A stretch of 64,000 bases of DNA from WM-3-3 sp041660045 (GCA_041660045.1 JBAZXA010000006.1:186001-250000); one strand, 5' to 3'. Counted from the stretch's first letter, positions 1 to 8,639 are shown. Notes: generated by a model from the sequence alone, not told the origin. A program made the numbers and translations.

Positions 1-1
1 A

Positions 2-472
2 AAATCAGTTAGGCATAAACTCAATGCTATCAGTTTAGAGTTTGAAGGCAAAAATGTTTTGTTGGTAGATGACTCTGTCGTGCGCGGCACAACATCGGAG
101 CAGATTATCCAAATGGCGCGGGATGCCGGTGCTAAAAAAGTTTATTTTGCTTCAGCTGCACCACCAGTCCGCTACCCGAATGTTTATGGTATAGACATGC
201 CGGCAGCCAATGAGCTGATCGCCCACAACCGTACTGAAGAAGAGGTGTGTGAGGCTATAGGCGCAGACCGTTTGATTTACCAGGATTTGGATGATTTGAT
301 TGAAGCCGTGCGTAAGGGCAATCCTGATATTTTACATTTTGATACCTCATGTTTTAGTAAACAATATATTACTGGCGATATTGACACGGAATATCTGGAG
401 CACATTGAAACCCTGCGTAATGACCAAACCTTGGCGCAACGGAGTTCAGAAGATTTTATCCTCGAAATGTAG
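2..472 (+). CDS. purF: Amidophosphoribosyltransferase, 3' part
   Basis: This is the C-terminal ~156 residues of PurF, which makes phosphoribosylamine from PRPP and glutamine in the first step of purine synthesis. The reading frame is open from base 2, so the gene starts upstream of the window. The PRPP-binding signature VLLVDDSVVRGTT is visible, followed by the family motif PPVRYPNVYGIDMP. The glutaminase domain with its N-terminal cysteine lies outside the window. metZ follows after 30 bases on the same strand, an arrangement also known from pseudomonads. Identity is secure; only the 5' part is missing. Confidence 0.96.
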   Translation, partial: KSVRHKLNAISLEFEGKNVLLVDDSVVRGTTSEQIIQMARDAGAKKVYFASAAPPVRYPNVYGIDMPAANELIAHNRTEEEVCEAIGADRLIYQDLDDLIEAVRKGNPDILHFDTSCFSKQYITGDIDTEYLEHIETLRNDQTLAQRSSEDFILEM

Positions 473-502
473 TAGCCAGTCATTAAATAATGTGAAAACT
501 TT

Positions 503-1681
503 ATGAAAGATAAATGGCAAAGTTACGCCTTAGAAACGCAAGCCATACGTGCTGGCCAACATAGGACACAAGAAGGTGAACATAGCCAGGCTATTTTCAC
601 CACTTCAAGCTATGTGTTTGCCAGCGCACAAGAGGCGGCACAAAAATTTACCGGTCAGTTGCCTGGAAATATTTATTCCCGCTTTACTAACCCGACAGTC
701 ACAGCGTTTCAGGAACGTTTGGCCCTGATGGAACAGGGCGAGCGCTGCTTGGCGTTTGCTTCCGGCATGGCAGCGATTATGGCTGTTGGTATGGCGTTGT
801 TAAAAGCCGGTGACCATGTGCTTTGCTCTAGGGCGGTATTTGGCAATACTGTATTAATGTTTCAAAATTATTTTGGCAAATTTGGCGTAGAAGCGGATTT
901 TGTAAACCTGACTGATTTAGATGCTTGGCAAGCAGGCATAAAACCGAATACCCGTTTTCTATTTGTAGAAACACCTTCTAATCCCTTAATGGAAATTGCC
1001 GATATTGGTCAGCTTGCCGAAATGGCCCATCGTCAGGGTTGTTTATTAGTGGTGGACAATGTCTTTTGCACCCCGGCTTTGCAACAGCCTTTAACGTTGG
1101 GTGCCGATATTGTAGTGCATTCGGCGACTAAATATATCGATGGGCAAGGCCGATGCGTGGGTGGCGCGGTAATTGCCAGCGAAGAGATCATAGAAAAAGC
1201 AATCTATCCTTATCTGCGCACAGGCGGGGCCACTATGAGCCCCTTTAATGCGTGGGTGTTTTTATCGGGGCTGGAAACCTTGGGTATCCGTATGAAAGCG
1301 CATTGTGATAATGCTATGCAGCTGGCTAACTGGCTACAGCAACAAGCTTCGGTTACAAAGGTCAATTACCCGGGGTTAATCTCACATCCCCAGCATGAAC
1401 TGGCTAAACGTCAACAAAGCCATTTTGGTGGTGTGGTAAGTTTTGAAGTGCAGGGTGGTCAAGAGCAGGCTTGGCGTATAATTGATGCCACTAAAATGAT
1501 ATCAATCACAGCCAATTTAGGCGATGTGAAATCCACGATTACACACCCTGCAAGCACGACTCATGGCAGGCTTACACCTGAAGCCCGGGCGCTCGCAGGC
1601 ATTAGCGACGGCTTAGTGCGGGTTTCTGTCGGTTTGGAAAATATTGATGATATTCAGCGCGACTTAGCCCAAGGCTTATAA
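503..1681 (+). CDS. metZ: O-succinylhomoserine sulfhydrylase
   Basis: A 392-residue PLP enzyme of the Cys/Met metabolism family. MetZ makes homocysteine directly from O-succinylhomoserine and sulfide, bypassing cystathionine. The PLP lysine is K210 in SATKYIDGQGR, a form typical of MetZ rather than MetB or MetC, and the substrate-loop motif YSRFTNPT is near residue 58. Length is normal. It directly follows purF, the usual gammaproteobacterial context, and ends 8 bases before the convergent grxC. Family membership is certain; the MetZ call over a cystathionine synthase rests on motif form and neighbourhood. Confidence 0.93.
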   Translation: MKDKWQSYALETQAIRAGQHRTQEGEHSQAIFTTSSYVFASAQEAAQKFTGQLPGNIYSRFTNPTVTAFQERLALMEQGERCLAFASGMAAIMAVGMALLKAGDHVLCSRAVFGNTVLMFQNYFGKFGVEADFVNLTDLDAWQAGIKPNTRFLFVETPSNPLMEIADIGQLAEMAHRQGCLLVVDNVFCTPALQQPLTLGADIVVHSATKYIDGQGRCVGGAVIASEEIIEKAIYPYLRTGGATMSPFNAWVFLSGLETLGIRMKAHCDNAMQLANWLQQQASVTKVNYPGLISHPQHELAKRQQSHFGGVVSFEVQGGQEQAWRIIDATKMISITANLGDVKSTITHPASTTHGRLTPEARALAGISDGLVRVSVGLENIDDIQRDLAQGL

Positions 1682-1689
1682 GCCGGCAA

Positions 1690-1944
1690 TTAACTTGCTA
1701 ATAAACCATCGAGCTTATGCTGCTGTTCTAGTGCGTACAAATCATCAAAGCCACCCACGTGATAGTCACCAATATAAATTTGGGGAACCGTTCGGCGCTT
1801 GGTTTTTTCCATCATTTCATCACGCAGCCCGGGCGTTTTGTCCACATTAAGCTCAATATAGCTCGCGCCTTTTTTATCAAGTAAGCGTTTTGCCATCGTG
1901 CAATATGGGCAAATGGTAGAAGTATAGATTACGATTTCAGTCAT
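1690..1944 (-). CDS. grxC: Glutaredoxin 3
   Basis: An 84-residue cytoplasmic dithiol glutaredoxin that reduces disulfides with glutathione. The active site CPYC is at residues 12-15, the cis-proline TVP is near residue 53, and GGFDDLYAL is the usual glutathione-binding GG(F/C)DD region. I place the start at the ATG encoding MTEIVIYTS (base 1944) because glutaredoxins begin right at this beta strand; a 20-residue upstream extension in frame has no family support. It converges with metZ and is divergent from nrdR, which controls ribonucleotide reductase, an enzyme that glutaredoxins can reduce. Confidence 0.93.
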   Translation of the reverse strand: MTEIVIYTSTICPYCTMAKRLLDKKGASYIELNVDKTPGLRDEMMEKTKRRTVPQIYIGDYHVGGFDDLYALEQQHKLDGLLAS

Positions 1945-2149
1945 GAGTTTTGGCTTATAGTCAGTTCGATGGCTTATTCTAGGGATAAACAGCAGCCTAT
2001 TCAATCCACTTTGCTGCTGTAGAATAGTAAATATTGGGAATTATTAATTTGTAAAATTAAATACAGTCCCGTGCCCATAGTGGTATAAAATGCACGGTTA
2101 TTTAATACCTTTCTTTATAGGGGGTAGTCAAAAGCGGTGGCTAAATTTT

Positions 2150-2602
2150 ATGCGATGTCCGTTTTGTGCGGCACAAGATACCCGAGTGATTGATTCCAGG
2201 CTAGCTGGGGAAGGTGACCAAGTCCGTCGTCGCAGGGAATGTAGTGCTTGTAAGGAACGTTTTACGACCTTTGAAGTGGCAGAATTAACTTTGCCACGGG
2301 TAGTCAAACGGGAAGGCATCCGTGAACCGTTCGACGAAAATAAATTGCGTTCAGGTATGTTAAGGGCATTAGAAAAACGCCCTGTTGACAGTGACCATAT
2401 TGAAGCGGCAATAACTCGGATTAAACGGGAATTGATGGCTAAAGGGGAGCGTGAGGTGGCAGCGCAAGAACTAGGTGAAAAGGTCATGAAAGAACTTAGT
2501 ATGTTGGACCATGTCGCCTTTGTCCGTTTTGCCTCGGTTTATCGAAAATTTCAGGATGTCAGTGAATTTACTGAAATGATTGAGCATTTGCAAAAACAGT
2601 AA
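2150..2602 (+). CDS. nrdR: Transcriptional repressor NrdR
   Basis: A 150-residue nucleotide-sensing repressor of ribonucleotide reductase genes. The protein starts at MRCPFC (base 2150). A zinc ribbon is formed by CPFC at residues 3-6 and CSACKERF at about 31-38, followed by an ATP-cone domain (PRVVKREGIREPFDENKL) that binds ATP or dATP. The in-frame extension upstream is not part of the family. It sits 8 bases before ribD, the same nrdR-rib-nusB arrangement as in E. coli and pseudomonads. Confidence 0.96.
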   Translation: MRCPFCAAQDTRVIDSRLAGEGDQVRRRRECSACKERFTTFEVAELTLPRVVKREGIREPFDENKLRSGMLRALEKRPVDSDHIEAAITRIKRELMAKGEREVAAQELGEKVMKELSMLDHVAFVRFASVYRKFQDVSEFTEMIEHLQKQ

Positions 2603-2610
2603 TAAAACGA

Positions 2611-3696
2611 ATGCCAGTTCTGTCAGATGAGTTATACATGGCCAAAGCTATTAAATTGGCGAATAAAGGCCGTTATACTACAGATCCAAATCCGCGTGTA
2701 GGCTGTGTATTAGTAAAACACGGGGTGATCTTGGCAGAAGGTTGGCATCAGTATGCGGGCTGTGGCCATGCTGAAGTAGAAGCTTTAAAACAAGTTGAGG
2801 ACGCTAAAGGCGCAGTGGCCTATGTCACTTTAGAACCATGTAGCCACACGGGTAAAACGCCACCTTGTGCTGAAGCCTTAATTAAGGCGGGTGTTAGCCG
2901 TGTGGTAGTGGCTATGCAAGATCCAAATCCGCTGGTTGCGGGCAAGGGTTTAAAAATGTTACAGGACGCTGGAATGACAGTGAATTGTGGCTTGTTGCAA
3001 GATGAGGCTATGGCATTAAATCCAGGTTTTATTAAAAGAATGTTGCAACACAGGCCTTTTGTGCGCAGCAAATTGGCTATGAGTTTGGATGGTCGTACGG
3101 CGATGGCCACGGGTGAAAGCCAATGGATCACTTCAGCCGAAGCAAGGGCCGATGTCCATCAGCTAAGGGCGGCTAGTTCAGTGGTGTTGACCGGCATCAA
3201 TACAGTGTTGGCGGATGATCCGGCATTAAATGCTCGGGTTGATTGGCCAGCGAAACAGCCGGATCGGGTGGTGCTAGATACCCAATTAAAGATGCCTGTT
3301 GCGGCAAAAATGCTGCATTTGCCCGGTCGAAGTATAATTTTAACGTGTTCTTCAAATCAGCAAAAACGCCAGCAATTATTGCAAGCAGGCTTTGAAGTCT
3401 ATACTTTGCCAGGGACACAAGATCGGCTTGATTTGTCAGCTGTGATGGATTTTTTGGCGGATCAGCAGTTTAATGAGGTTTTGGTGGAAGCTGGCGCCAT
3501 TCTAAATGGTGCTTTGTTAGCAGGAAACTGGATTGATGAATGGATAGTTTATATGGCGACTTGTGTTTTAGGTGACCAAGGCCGGGCTTTGTTTCACTTA
3601 CCTATGATGGCGCGTTTGGCGGATAAGAAACAATTTCATTTGCGTGATAGCCGGCAAATTGGCCCCGATTTAAAATTAATACTAACCCCTATTTAA
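2611..3696 (+). CDS. ribD: Bifunctional riboflavin deaminase/reductase RibD
   Basis: A 361-residue enzyme that carries out the second and third steps of riboflavin synthesis: deamination of the pyrimidine, then NADPH reduction of the ribose side chain. The N-terminal deaminase has zinc ligands H53 (with E55 as general acid) in CGHAEVEAL and C77 and C86 in EPCSHTGKTPPC. The C-terminal reductase domain begins near residue 150 (RPFVRSKLAMSLDGRTA), with the substrate loop GESQWITS. First enzyme of the rib cluster; only 8 bases separate its end from the ribE ATG. Confidence 0.97.
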   Translation: MPVLSDELYMAKAIKLANKGRYTTDPNPRVGCVLVKHGVILAEGWHQYAGCGHAEVEALKQVEDAKGAVAYVTLEPCSHTGKTPPCAEALIKAGVSRVVVAMQDPNPLVAGKGLKMLQDAGMTVNCGLLQDEAMALNPGFIKRMLQHRPFVRSKLAMSLDGRTAMATGESQWITSAEARADVHQLRAASSVVLTGINTVLADDPALNARVDWPAKQPDRVVLDTQLKMPVAAKMLHLPGRSIILTCSSNQQKRQQLLQAGFEVYTLPGTQDRLDLSAVMDFLADQQFNEVLVEAGAILNGALLAGNWIDEWIVYMATCVLGDQGRALFHLPMMARLADKKQFHLRDSRQIGPDLKLILTPI

Positions 3697-3704
3697 AGTT
3701 GTTT

Positions 3705-4361
3705 ATGTTTACAGGCATTATTTTAGCGGTCGGGAAAATCAGTGGTATTGAAAAAAAATCTGGTGACTGTCGTTTAACCATAGAAACCGGGCACTTGTCC
3801 CTAACCGACACGGCTTTAGGCGACAGCATTGCGGTGAATGGTGTGTGCTTAACCGCTGTTGAGTTGGGGGCGGGTTATTTTTGTGCCGATGTTTCCAATG
3901 AAACCTTGTCGCGTACACTCTTAGGTTCTGCTAGTGTTGGTGCGAAAGTTAATCTTGAGCTGGCTATTACACCCACCACGCGTATGGGTGGCCATATCGT
4001 CAGTGGCCATGTTGATGGTATCGGTTGGGTCACGGATAAAAAAATGGACGCGCGTTCTGTCCGTTTTCAGTTCAGTGCGCCTGCTAATTTAGCAAAATAT
4101 ATCGCTGAAAAAGGTTCTATTTGCGTAAATGGTGTCAGTTTAACGGTGAATGAGGTGGATGGGGCCCTATTTGGTGTTAATTTAGTGCCGCATACCTTAA
4201 AGGAAACCACGTTGGGTGATTTAAACCAGGGTTCTAAAGTAAACTTGGAGGTTGATCTGTTGTCGCGCTATTTGGAGCGGCTAATGCAGGGTGACGCTGC
4301 GGCACATAAAGAAGGCGGTGTTACCCAACAATTGCTGCGTGATAGCGGATTTTTAGGCTAA
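3705..4361 (+). CDS. ribE: Riboflavin synthase alpha chain
   Basis: A 218-residue protein that dismutates two molecules of 6,7-dimethyl-8-ribityllumazine into riboflavin and a pyrimidine. It has the two tandem lumazine-binding repeats of the family: MFTGI at the start and SVNGVCLT-like segments in each half (SIAVNGVCLT, SICVNGVSLT), plus GHIVSGHVDG. I chose the ATG giving MFTGII, the invariant N-terminus, over a TTG two codons earlier. Lies between ribD and ribBA in the operon. Confidence 0.96.
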   Translation: MFTGIILAVGKISGIEKKSGDCRLTIETGHLSLTDTALGDSIAVNGVCLTAVELGAGYFCADVSNETLSRTLLGSASVGAKVNLELAITPTTRMGGHIVSGHVDGIGWVTDKKMDARSVRFQFSAPANLAKYIAEKGSICVNGVSLTVNEVDGALFGVNLVPHTLKETTLGDLNQGSKVNLEVDLLSRYLERLMQGDAAAHKEGGVTQQLLRDSGFLG

Positions 4362-4383
4362 TCCTTTAATTCTAAGGACATCT

Positions 4384-5496
4384 GTGAATACGATTGAAGA
4401 AATTATAGAAGACCTACGCTTAGGTAAAATGGTCATTATTATGGATGATGAAGACCGGGAAAACGAAGGCGATTTGGTAATGGCGGCGAGTTTTACCCGA
4501 GCTGAAGACATCAATTTTATGGCGCGCTATGGGCGTGGCCTGATTTGTCTTACGCTGACAGCAGAACGTTGCCATCAATTACGTTTGCCTTTAATGGTAA
4601 ATGAAAATAAAACGGCGCATTCAACCAATTTCACTGTGTCAATTGAAGCGGCAACGGGAGTAACAACCGGTATCTCTGCGGCGGATCGTGCGCGTACAGT
4701 ACAATGTGCGGTTGCCAAAGATGCAAGGCCAGATGATTTGGTACAGCCCGGGCATATTTTCCCACTCATGGCTAAATCAGGCGGCGTATTAAATCGTGCC
4801 GGGCATACCGAGGCCGGTTGTGATTTAGCGCAGTTGGCTGGGGTAGAACCCGCAGCGGTTATTGTGGAAATCCTTAACGAAGATGGCTCTATGGCAAGGC
4901 GGCCAGAGCTAGAGGCTTTTGCTGGGCAGCATCAGTTGAAAATAGGCACTATCGCTGATTTGATCCATTATCGTATCAAGCATGAAAACACTTTGGAGCG
5001 TATCAGCGAGTGTGCTTTCCCAACCGAATTTGGTGATTTTCGTCTTTATACCTATCAGGATAGAAATGACAATAACTTACATTTGGCCTTGGTTATGGGT
5101 CAGGTTTCAGGTGATGAGCCGGTCTTGGTAAGGGTGCATGGCCGAAATTTGCTAGATGATGTGTTTGCTTCTAAACGTAGTGATAGGAGTATTTCGATAC
5201 GCGAAGCCATGCAAAAAATTGCTGAGGAAGGCCGTGGCGTACTGGTTGTGATCCGCCAAAATGAAGACAATAAATCACTGGTTGAGCTTATCCATCAATA
5301 TCAGTTAGAAGACCATGGCATCATTAATCCTGCGCAAAGCGTAAAAAATGCTGATTGGCGGACAACTGGCACCGGCTCCAGAATTTTAGCCGATCTTGGT
5401 GTGCATAAATTAAAAGTCTTGGGTGCCCAAAAACGCTACGCAGGATTGTCAGGATTTGACTTGGAAGTCTCTGAGCATATCAGCAATAACGTTTAA
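4384..5496 (+). CDS. ribBA: DHBP synthase with degenerate GTP cyclohydrolase II-like domain
   Basis: A 370-residue RibBA-type protein with a GTG start. The N-terminal half (to about residue 200) is 3,4-dihydroxy-2-butanone-4-phosphate synthase, with the acidic metal/substrate loop DDEDRENEGDLV at 21-32 and HTEAGCDLAQLAG further on; it should work. The C-terminal half resembles GTP cyclohydrolase II (FGDFRLYTYQD, PVLVRVHGRNLLDDVF) but the three zinc cysteines expected in SECLTGDVFGSxRCDCG are replaced: the region reads HGRNLLDDVFASKRSDRS. The usual RQEGRGIGL loop is also altered to RQNEDNKSLV. The RibA domain is therefore probably inactive in that reaction, like RibBX proteins known from other proteobacteria. 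A separate ribA should exist elsewhere in the genome. Confidence 0.93.
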   Translation: MNTIEEIIEDLRLGKMVIIMDDEDRENEGDLVMAASFTRAEDINFMARYGRGLICLTLTAERCHQLRLPLMVNENKTAHSTNFTVSIEAATGVTTGISAADRARTVQCAVAKDARPDDLVQPGHIFPLMAKSGGVLNRAGHTEAGCDLAQLAGVEPAAVIVEILNEDGSMARRPELEAFAGQHQLKIGTIADLIHYRIKHENTLERISECAFPTEFGDFRLYTYQDRNDNNLHLALVMGQVSGDEPVLVRVHGRNLLDDVFASKRSDRSISIREAMQKIAEEGRGVLVVIRQNEDNKSLVELIHQYQLEDHGIINPAQSVKNADWRTTGTGSRILADLGVHKLKVLGAQKRYAGLSGFDLEVSEHISNNV

Positions 5497-5522
5497 ATTT
5501 TAGCCATTGAATAGAGAAGTAT

Positions 5523-6002
5523 ATGTCTGCAATAAAGGTAATTGAAGGAAATTGTTTGGTCCAAGGTGGCCGTTTTTGCTTGGTGTCATCGCGCTTTAAT
5601 AGTTTTATTGTTGAACAATTAGAAGCCGGTGCAATTGATGCTTTAGTACGGCATGGTGCAGATAAGTCCAACATTGACTTAATTAAGGCGCCTGGTGCGT
5701 TTGAATTGCCTATGGTGGTAAAACGCGTTGCGGCAAGCCAAAAATATGACGCCATTATTGCTTTGGGCGCTGTGATTCGTGGCGGTACCCCGCATTTTGA
5801 ATATGTTGCTGGCGAATGTGTAAAAGGCATAGCCAGTGTATCGCTGCAATATGATATCCCGGTTAGTTTTGGCGTGCTTACCGTTGATAGTATTGAACAG
5901 GCAATCGAACGTGCCGGCACTAAAGCGGGTAATAAAGGGGCGGAAGCGGCAATGTCGGCTATCGAAATGGTTAGCCTGTTTAATAATTTGGAAGTTAAAT
6001 GA
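5523..6002 (+). CDS. ribH: 6,7-dimethyl-8-ribityllumazine synthase
   Basis: A 159-residue lumazine synthase that condenses the RibD product (after dephosphorylation) with dihydroxybutanone phosphate. Motifs SRFNSFIVEQL, KAPGAFELP (about 56-63) and ALGAVIRGGTPHFEYV are present, the last carrying the catalytic histidine H91. Its TGA stop overlaps the nusB start as ATGA, indicating translational coupling, as in the classic ribH-nusB pair. Confidence 0.97.
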   Translation: MSAIKVIEGNCLVQGGRFCLVSSRFNSFIVEQLEAGAIDALVRHGADKSNIDLIKAPGAFELPMVVKRVAASQKYDAIIALGAVIRGGTPHFEYVAGECVKGIASVSLQYDIPVSFGVLTVDSIEQAIERAGTKAGNKGAEAAMSAIEMVSLFNNLEVK

Positions 6003-6445
6003 GCCTAGCCCGTACGAATGCGCGAAAAGCGGCTGTACAAGCATTGTATCAATGGCAAATGACGGGTCAGGATTTGAACAATATCGATGTGCAATTCCTA
6101 GAAGAAGACCGTTTAAAAAATGCCCAAAAAAGTTATTTTTCAGAATTGTTCCATGGCGTGCCAACCCATCTTGTGGCGATAGACCAAGCCTTAGCCGAGT
6201 TTGTCGATCGGCCGGTAGAAAAAATCGATCTTGTCGAGCGGGCAATACTTAGGATTGGGGTTTATGAGTTAATCTTTCGTTTAGATATGCCTTATCGGGT
6301 GATTTTGAACGAGGGTATTAATTTGGCTAAAGATTTTGGTGCCGATGGTAGCCATAAATATATCAATGGTATTTTGGACAAAGTCGCCCATAAAATTAGA
6401 AGTGTCGAAATTCAAGCAAAATTAAAACAACGTAAAACGGAATAA
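5999..6445 (+). CDS. nusB: Transcription antitermination factor NusB
   Basis: A 148-residue RNA-binding protein that joins NusE, NusA and NusG on boxA RNA for rRNA antitermination. The N-terminal arginine-rich motif (SLARTNARKAAVQALYQWQ) and the VERAILRIGVYELI helix and NEGINLAKDFG segment are typical. Overlaps ribH by four bases and lies 2 bases before thiL. Length matches the family. Confidence 0.95.
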   Translation: MSLARTNARKAAVQALYQWQMTGQDLNNIDVQFLEEDRLKNAQKSYFSELFHGVPTHLVAIDQALAEFVDRPVEKIDLVERAILRIGVYELIFRLDMPYRVILNEGINLAKDFGADGSHKYINGILDKVAHKIRSVEIQAKLKQRKTE

Positions 6446-6447
6446 AC

Positions 6448-7383
6448 GTGCCGCTTTCTGAGTTTGGCTTGATTCAGCGTTTTTTTGTAAGGACACCCGC
6501 TAACAACCAATCGACGGTATTGGGCATAGGTGATGATTGCGCTTTAATTGCAATACCAGAAACTTGCGAGTTAGCCCTCACCACTGACAGCATGGTCGAA
6601 AATGTGCATTTTTTTGCCGGTAGTGATCCTGAATTGTTAGGCCATAAACTATTGGCAGTTAATTTAAGTGATCTTGCCAGCATGGGCGCCCAGCCAGTTT
6701 CTGTGATGCTGGCTTTGACTATGCCCGGTGCTGACCAATGCTGGTTGGATGCGTTCAGTCGGGGCTTTTTAAATTTAGCCCAGCGTTATGGGGTAGACTT
6801 AATTGGTGGCGATACCACTTCAGGTCCGTTGACCTTGACGGTGCAAGCGATGGGTTTGGTACCTAAAGGCTTGGCGTTAAGGCGATCGACCGCGCGGCCT
6901 GGCGATTTTATTTACATGACTGGGAATTTGGGTGATGCAGGCCTAGGCCTAAAAATTGCCCAAGGCTATTCGTGTTTACAGGCTGTGCAGGCAACACGGC
7001 GATTTAATGCCCCAGAACCCCAGGTGGCGGCTGGTTTGGCCTTAAGGGCTAAAGCCAGTGCCTGTGTTGATATTTCGGATGGTCTGGCTGCCGATTTGGG
7101 GCATATATTACAGCAAAGCGGTGTTGGTGCTTGTCTTGATTGGGATGGCTTACCGTTATCAAATGAGGTGCTAGCGTATATCGATAAGACTAGCGATTGG
7201 CAGATGCCTTTGGTAGCGGGTGAGGATTATGAGCTATGTTTTACCGCTAAGCCTGGGCTAGTATTTGAATTACCAGTGGCTTATAGCAAAATAGGGGTCA
7301 TAGAAGACAGGCCGGGCTTAAGATTAAATAAATCAGGCCAAATACAGGCACTAACGGTGAAAGGTTTTGAGCATTTTTATTAA
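6448..7383 (+). CDS. thiL: Thiamine-monophosphate kinase
   Basis: A 311-residue ATP-dependent kinase making thiamine diphosphate from thiamine monophosphate. The N-terminus shows SEFGLIQRFF then GIGDDCAL, with TTDSMVENVHF and NLSDLASMGA, the conserved aspartates that bind Mg-ATP. CVDISDGLAADLGHI and VAGEDYELCF complete the PurM-like fold. The start codon is GTG, two bases after the nusB stop. It overlaps or abuts pgpA downstream, depending on the pgpA start. Confidence 0.95.
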   Translation: MPLSEFGLIQRFFVRTPANNQSTVLGIGDDCALIAIPETCELALTTDSMVENVHFFAGSDPELLGHKLLAVNLSDLASMGAQPVSVMLALTMPGADQCWLDAFSRGFLNLAQRYGVDLIGGDTTSGPLTLTVQAMGLVPKGLALRRSTARPGDFIYMTGNLGDAGLGLKIAQGYSCLQAVQATRRFNAPEPQVAAGLALRAKASACVDISDGLAADLGHILQQSGVGACLDWDGLPLSNEVLAYIDKTSDWQMPLVAGEDYELCFTAKPGLVFELPVAYSKIGVIEDRPGLRLNKSGQIQALTVKGFEHFY

Positions 7384-7405
7384 GCTTCCCCTAGGGAAGA
7401 AGCAA

Positions 7406-7870
7406 TTGACACCACGACAAATACTGCGTGATCCAGTGTTGTTTTTAGCCTTTGGTTTTGGTTCTGGACTGGCTAAAAAAGCACCTGGCACTTTCGGTAC
7501 TTTAGCGGCCATTCCGGTTTATTTACTGTGTGTGCAAGCTGGCCTGGCCATTTATAGTTTATTAACGGTGTTGGTTATCCTGTTTGGGGTCTGGTGTTGC
7601 GGCCAGGCTGCAGAACAGCTCGGAGAGCATGATTTTGGCGGTATTGTTTGGGATGAGATTGCTGGCTTTTTAGTTACCATGTGGTTGGTGCCGCTGTCTT
7701 GGCAAGCCGTTGTTATCGGGTTTGTCTTGTTCAGGTTGCTTGATATTGCTAAACCTTGGCCAATTAGTTGGGTGGACCGGAAAATAGGCGGTGGGCTAGG
7801 GATTATGTGTGATGATGTTTTGGCCGGTATAATCGCCGCCTTGTTATTAAGGCTGATACTTAACTCTTAA
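7406..7870 (+). CDS. pgpA: Phosphatidylglycerophosphatase A
   Basis: An inner-membrane phosphatase that converts phosphatidylglycerol phosphate to phosphatidylglycerol. Motifs FGFGSGLAKKAPGTFGTLAAIP and WDEIAGFLVTMW are diagnostic, and three or four hydrophobic segments follow. The frame is open from a TTG at 7367 that overlaps thiL, but I prefer the in-frame TTG at 7406 because a GGGAAGAAG ribosome-binding site (7394-7402) lies just upstream, giving 154 residues. Last gene of the rib-nusB-thiL-pgpA run. The function is secure; the start is a choice. Confidence 0.9.
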   Translation: MTPRQILRDPVLFLAFGFGSGLAKKAPGTFGTLAAIPVYLLCVQAGLAIYSLLTVLVILFGVWCCGQAAEQLGEHDFGGIVWDEIAGFLVTMWLVPLSWQAVVIGFVLFRLLDIAKPWPISWVDRKIGGGLGIMCDDVLAGIIAALLLRLILNS

Positions 7871-7913
7871 GTAAGTATTAGATTACAAAAATATGTCAAT
7901 TGTAAATAATAGA

Positions 7914-7941
7914 TTGCTAAAATTATAAAAATCTTTATACT
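7914..7941 (+). promoter_or_regulatory. Sigma70-type promoter of the initiator tRNA
   Basis: TTGCTA at 7914-7919 and TATACT at 7936-7941, 16 bases apart, end 12 bases before the first tRNA base. The surrounding region is AT-rich. This would drive the tRNA and, by read-through, the rimP-nusA operon. Judged by eye only. Confidence 0.55.
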
Positions 7942-7953
7942 AATCAAATCAAT

Positions 7954-8030
<77 letters not shown>

Positions 8031-8038
8031 ACTTTTGA

Positions 8039-8060
8039 GAGCCCCTTCATGGGGTTTTTT
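8039..8060 (+). terminator. Terminator or attenuator after the initiator tRNA
   Basis: Stem CCCC (8042-8045), loop TTCAT, stem GGGG (8051-8054), then six Ts and more after one A. It begins nine bases after the tRNA CCA end. First of two tandem terminators before rimP. Confidence 0.75.
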
Positions 8061-8106
8061 ATTTTTCAGGCTTGGCACTTGGAAGTCTGCTACTGATAGT
8101 TTATGG

Positions 8107-8128
8107 AAGAGCCTATGGCTCTTTTTTT
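8107..8128 (+). terminator. Second tandem terminator upstream of rimP
   Basis: Perfect 7-bp stem AAGAGCC/GGCTCTT (8107-8113 with 8117-8123), TAT loop and a T-run to 8128. It precedes the rimP ATG by 26 bases, so it probably attenuates read-through into the nusA operon. It also shows that the longer in-frame rimP start at 8103 is unlikely. Confidence 0.75.
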
Positions 8129-8153
8129 ATGTTCGAAATTAAGTGAGGACGAA

Positions 8154-8639
8154 ATGAAGCAGGCTCCTGAGCACTTGAGCATGTTGATAGAGCCCATTGT
8201 GGAAGGTTTAGGCTATGAATGCGTGGGGATAGAATACAACCCTCATCCTAAGCATGGTTTATTAAGGATTTATATCGATAGTGAAAACGGTATCTTGGTT
8301 GAAGATTGTTCTAAAGTGAGCCATCAGGTCAGTGGCGTGCTGGATGTGGAAGATCCAATCCAAGATAATTATCAGCTGGAAGTATCTTCGCCAGGTGAAG
8401 ACCGGCCTTTTTTTAAAATAAGTCAGTTTCAGCGCTATATTGGCAGCACAGTTTTGGTAAATTTATACAAACCGATCGCTGAACGCAGAAAAATAAAAGG
8501 ATTAATTGAAGCGGTTATGGACGATGTGGTAACGCTGCAAGAAGACGGCCAGGTTTTTAAGGTGCCATTTAGTGCCATGAGTAAGGCGCGCTTGGTTCCT
8601 CAGTATTTAATTGAAAAAGGAGGGCGCAATGGCAAATAA
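8154..8639 (+). CDS. rimP: Ribosome maturation factor RimP
   Basis: A 161-residue protein needed for 30S subunit maturation. The ATG at 8154 (MKQAPEHLSMLIEPIVEGLG) follows GTGAGGAC and matches the family N-terminus; an upstream in-frame ATG lies across a terminator hairpin and is rejected. Diagnostic segments are LRIYIDSENGILVEDC, VSHQVSGVLDVEDPI and LEVSSPGEDRPFF. Its 3' end overlaps nusA by 11 bases. First protein of the rimP-nusA-infB-rbfA-truB operon. Confidence 0.95.
   Translation: MKQAPEHLSMLIEPIVEGLGYECVGIEYNPHPKHGLLRIYIDSENGILVEDCSKVSHQVSGVLDVEDPIQDNYQLEVSSPGEDRPFFKISQFQRYIGSTVLVNLYKPIAERRKIKGLIEAVMDDVVTLQEDGQVFKVPFSAMSKARLVPQYLIEKGGRNGK

Noticed and set aside
4362..4383. FMN riboswitch before ribBA
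   Set aside because: The gap is only 22 bases, too short for the element; none was seen before ribD either.
8103..8153. Upstream in-frame start for rimP
   Set aside because: It would place coding sequence through a strong terminator hairpin, and homologues begin at the later ATG.
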